From: Campylobacter vulpis
GTDB taxonomy: Bacteria > Campylobacterota > Campylobacteria > Campylobacterales > Campylobacteraceae
Length of the DNA stretch: 64,000 nucleotides
Assembly (NCBI RefSeq): GCF_014217995.1
Contig: NZ_CP041617.1
Location: 1,302,001-1,366,000 of the forward strand
Reading direction: 5' to 3'
The position numbers were made by a program, and so were the translations under genes. Of the stretch, positions 61,831 to 64,000 are shown piece by piece; position 1 is the stretch's first letter, and every line of letters starts with the position of its first letter. The notes beneath the pieces are model-generated. The model saw nothing but the letters and a program-made list of their open reading frames with translations. It was not told where the DNA came from and ran no database searches.

Positions 61831-63133
61831 TCAAAGGCACAACAAATTTCACATAGTAAAACCAAACGCTAAGCCATACACTTTTTAACGCACCCTCATT
61901 AGAAAGCTCTTTTAAGCACACTTCTTTTTTTAATACCCAGCCTACATAAATGCAACACAAAAATGCTGTTAAAACAAAAAGCACATTACCACTAATAAAA
62001 TCAAAGGTATCAAAAATATTTTTACCCTTAATCAAAATCACATCACTCAAAGGTCCATAAGTTAAAATACAAGGCAAATTCCCAAGCACAAAAATCACGC
62101 CTAAAGTAAGATTAATAGCGACTTTTTTCTTAAGCTTAAATTTCTCCTCCAAAACGCTAATTATCACTTGATAAATAGGCAAACTAGTCGTTAGTGCTGC
62201 AATAAGCAAAAGAAAGAAAAACAAAGCACAAATCAAGGTCCCAAAATGAATATAAGAAAATGCTATGGGTAGAGTTTCAAAGACTAAAGAAGGACCCTTA
62301 TCTGGAGCTAAATTTGCCGAAAAAAGTGCTGGGAAAATCATAAAACCCGCCAAAACCGCAATAAGCGTATTTAAAACCCCTGTATAAATCGCTGTTTTTA
62401 TCATATTTTCTTTTTTGCTAAGGTGAGAAGAAAGCGTTATCATCACACCAAAGCCTAAAGAAAGAGCGAAAAATACCTGTCCCAAAACATCGATGAAAAG
62501 TTTAGGGCTAAGCTTTGAAAAATCAGGCAAAAGATAGAATTTAACCCCCTCCATAGCACCCTCAAGGCTCAAATTCCTCCCCACGACTAAAATAAGACAG
62601 ATAAAAAGCATAGGCATTAAAAATTTCACAGCCTTTTCAATCCCATCAATAATCCCCCGCCTTAAAATCACCCAATTTATCACAACAAAAATAGTCGTAA
62701 AAATCCCTATACCAAGGGGATTAAAGAGGATATTTTGCGTGTAAAATGTCTGCGTGTATTCTTTACTCACGGCACTTGAAAGGTCAAAATCTCCAAAAAG
62801 TAAAGAAAAGATATACACCAAAACAAAACCCCCAAGCACCATATAATAAGCCATAATCCCAAAGCTCCCCAAAAGTCCCATATAACCCACGCTCTGCCAC
62901 TTACCCTTGAAAGCATCAACGCTATTTTTCATCGCCTTTCTGCCGATGATATTTTCGACTAAAATCACAGGAATTCCTATAAAAATCATCGCAAGACAAA
63001 AGGCTAAAACATAAGCCCCACCGCCATTTTCTCCTACTAAATAAGGAAAACGCCAAGTCGCTCCAAAGCCTATGGTTGCTCCTGCAACGGTTAAAATATA
63101 AGTGAGGGTATTACTCCAAGTTTGTCTTTGCAT
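61793..63133 (-). CDS. Sodium-dependent transporter, neurotransmitter:sodium symporter family
   Basis: 446 residues, eleven predicted helices (short NSS type). Helix 1 GATIGFGATWRFPYLVGENGGGAYVLAF holds the sodium and substrate site; EKAVKFLMPMLFICL and FALSLGFGVMITLSS mark helices 5-6. Relatives carry amino acids such as tyrosine or tryptophan. Followed upstream by a MOSC protein gene. Confidence 0.9.
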   Translation of the reverse strand: MQRQTWSNTLTYILTVAGATIGFGATWRFPYLVGENGGGAYVLAFCLAMIFIGIPVILVENIIGRKAMKNSVDAFKGKWQSVGYMGLLGSFGIMAYYMVLGGFVLVYIFSLLFGDFDLSSAVSKEYTQTFYTQNILFNPLGIGIFTTIFVVINWVILRRGIIDGIEKAVKFLMPMLFICLILVVGRNLSLEGAMEGVKFYLLPDFSKLSPKLFIDVLGQVFFALSLGFGVMITLSSHLSKKENMIKTAIYTGVLNTLIAVLAGFMIFPALFSANLAPDKGPSLVFETLPIAFSYIHFGTLICALFFFLLLIAALTTSLPIYQVIISVLEEKFKLKKKVAINLTLGVIFVLGNLPCILTYGPLSDVILIKGKNIFDTFDFISGNVLFVLTAFLCCIYVGWVLKKEVCLKELSNEGALKSVWLSVWFYYVKFVVPLIILVIFYFGMVS

Positions 63134-63143
63134 GGCTTATCCT

Positions 63144-63812
63144 TTATAAATTTCGCATATAACTCATATCATATTGATTTTTAAGCCTTAAGGCAATGCT
63201 TTTTTGCCACTCTTTGCTTAAAATGTCCTTTGCTTGTTCGATTTTTTCTTTCAAATTTGGATTTTGCTTTAAAAAAGCACTCGGCTCATAAAAAAACCGA
63301 TTTAAGTCCATAATGCTAAGTTTTGCAGGGTGTTTTTGTGTGATTTCAAGTGAGACATTGACAGAGCATTTCCCCTCCTTTAAAACCCTATAATACCACC
63401 CACTCAAGCCACTTTCAAAAATTTTCGCACAAAAATCATTTTTTTGATGCACTTTTGAAATTTTCACGCAAGGTAAGCGTGGCTCACTCACTTGTAAAAC
63501 AACCTCTCCTAAGCGGTGGATATCTCCCACGCAAACGCTCATTTCATCAAGTCCGCTTAAACTTAAATTCTCCCCCATCGCCCCATATCTTAGCTTTTTA
63601 CCCAAAAATTCCTCCCAAAGCCTATAATTACTTGTCGCATTCGCAAAAATAGCCTTAAACACGCCTCCGTGATTTTTTGTATCGGCAAGTTCATTTTCAC
63701 TCAAGCCTAAAGTGCTTATAAAGGCATCTTGGAGGTAAATATCCTTAATAAAAGCACTTTTAAATTTTCCATAATCTTTAATTTTCCCCACTTGCAAACT
63801 GATTAGCCTCAT
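63144..63812 (-). CDS. MOSC domain protein (YiiM-like)
   Basis: 222 residues. The MOSC core includes GGVFKAIFA, GENLSLSGLDEMSVCVGDIHRLG and the conserved cysteine in SEPRLPCVKISK. YiiM-like proteins handle N-hydroxylated bases with molybdenum cofactor. Start overlaps the dsbD stop (TAATG). Confidence 0.82.
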   Translation of the reverse strand: MRLISLQVGKIKDYGKFKSAFIKDIYLQDAFISTLGLSENELADTKNHGGVFKAIFANATSNYRLWEEFLGKKLRYGAMGENLSLSGLDEMSVCVGDIHRLGEVVLQVSEPRLPCVKISKVHQKNDFCAKIFESGLSGWYYRVLKEGKCSVNVSLEITQKHPAKLSIMDLNRFFYEPSAFLKQNPNLKEKIEQAKDILSKEWQKSIALRLKNQYDMSYMRNL

Positions 63813-64000
63813 TACAAGTCCCTTTTTAAAAGCTCATCGCCTGTGATATAGCCTGTAATTTTATCTCTCCTTTCGCCTTTATCAAAAAAGATAAGAACTG
63901 GCGGTGCAAAGACATCAAATTTTTTCATTATTTCAAGTTGTGCGGCATTATTTTCACTCACATCAATCTTGATTTTTTCATAATTTGCAAATTTAGCAAT
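63812..64000 (-). CDS. dsbD: DsbD-like protein, C-terminal thioredoxin domain (partial)
   Basis: The last ~62 codons, open to the right edge. The reading is IAKFANYEKIKIDVSE, FDVFAPPVLIFFDKGE and ITGYITGDELLKRDL, typical of the periplasmic C-terminal thioredoxin-like domain of DsbD: the cis-proline in PPV and the glycine before the last helix. The CxxC motif lies outside the window. A thioredoxin-like protein is the alternative. C. jejuni has dsbD beside these genes as I recall. Confidence 0.65.
   Translation of the reverse strand: MAKFANYEKIKIDVSENNAAQLEIMKKFDVFAPPVLIFFDKGERRDKITGYITGDELLKRDL

Noticed and set aside
1-64000. tRNA, rRNA genes, CRISPR arrays, insertion sequences
   Set aside because: Scanned by eye for clover-leaf ends, spaced repeats and transposase motifs; none found, though short RNA genes could be missed without a search tool.

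Overview
The window looks like chromosomal DNA of a thermotolerant Campylobacter related to C. jejuni. The DNA is AT-rich, genes are tightly packed and often overlap by 1-4 bases, and -10 boxes are TATAAT-like without a clear -35. Long homopolymeric G tracts lie in surface-glycan-type genes. The gene content is that of the genus: major outer membrane porin, Peb4, an IspDF fusion, DsbI/Dba, an HP1021-type regulator and pseudaminic acid genes. From memory of the C. jejuni map, several blocks are syntenic but joined in a different order (a Cj1606-1612-like block, then Cj1634-1638, Cj0991-0997, Cj0509-0522 and Cj0592-0603). The species cannot be fixed from sequence alone; C. upsaliensis or C. helveticus would fit. 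No rRNA, tRNA, CRISPR array or insertion sequence was seen.

Layout. 1-3.3 kb: end of a nickel/peptide-type binding protein, then the dba-dsbI disulfide pair. 3.3-10.8 kb: rarA, mrp, then ispDF, an atypical response regulator, an ATP-sulfurylase-like protein and pgpA, followed by rpsT-prfA. 10.8-11.3 kb: gene-poor, with decayed fragments of a conjugation locus (EexN-like lipoprotein plus probable VirB6 N-terminus). 11.3-13.9 kb: a Tat-exported ferredoxin, a membrane cytochrome b and a TehA-like protein, with no catalytic subunit. 14.0-15.2 kb: a phase-variable DUF2920 gene, out of frame at G13. 15.2-22.1 kb: aroC-rnc-rnhA-lapB-like divergent from dnaG, then an unknown protein and a PP-loop enzyme. 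22.1-28.2 kb: a type I restriction operon hsdR-hsdM-antitoxin-(deleted toxin)-hsdS.

28.4-37.1 kb: rsmG and ribA on the minus strand, then a nine-gene overlapping run hemB-argF-unknown-hemN-(Fe-S reductase)-pseF-pseG-pseH-formyltransferase; a G14 tract at the end of pseH controls how it joins the formyltransferase gene. 37.3-42.1 kb: accB-accC, ansA with a fossil partial copy, a candidate C-rich small RNA, and porA. 42.3-54.5 kb: clpB with an HspR-type operator, an orphan CsoR-like regulator, then ctpA-purC-purS-purQ-SH3 protein-plsC, htpG-rhodanese-small membrane protein and a Na/Pi transporter. 54.5-64 kb: an EexN-like lipoprotein, TRIC channel, secreted nuclease and nth; peb4-fba; a MotA/MotB-like pair; a PLP enzyme; an NSS transporter, a MOSC protein and the end of dsbD.

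The signals most worth checking are the candidate small RNA with C-rich loops downstream of porA, the G-tract switch joining pseH to the formyltransferase, the toxin with an internal deletion inside the hsd operon, the EexN-VirB6 fossil with an intact EexN-like gene elsewhere, and the ZorAB-like stator pair without partner genes.
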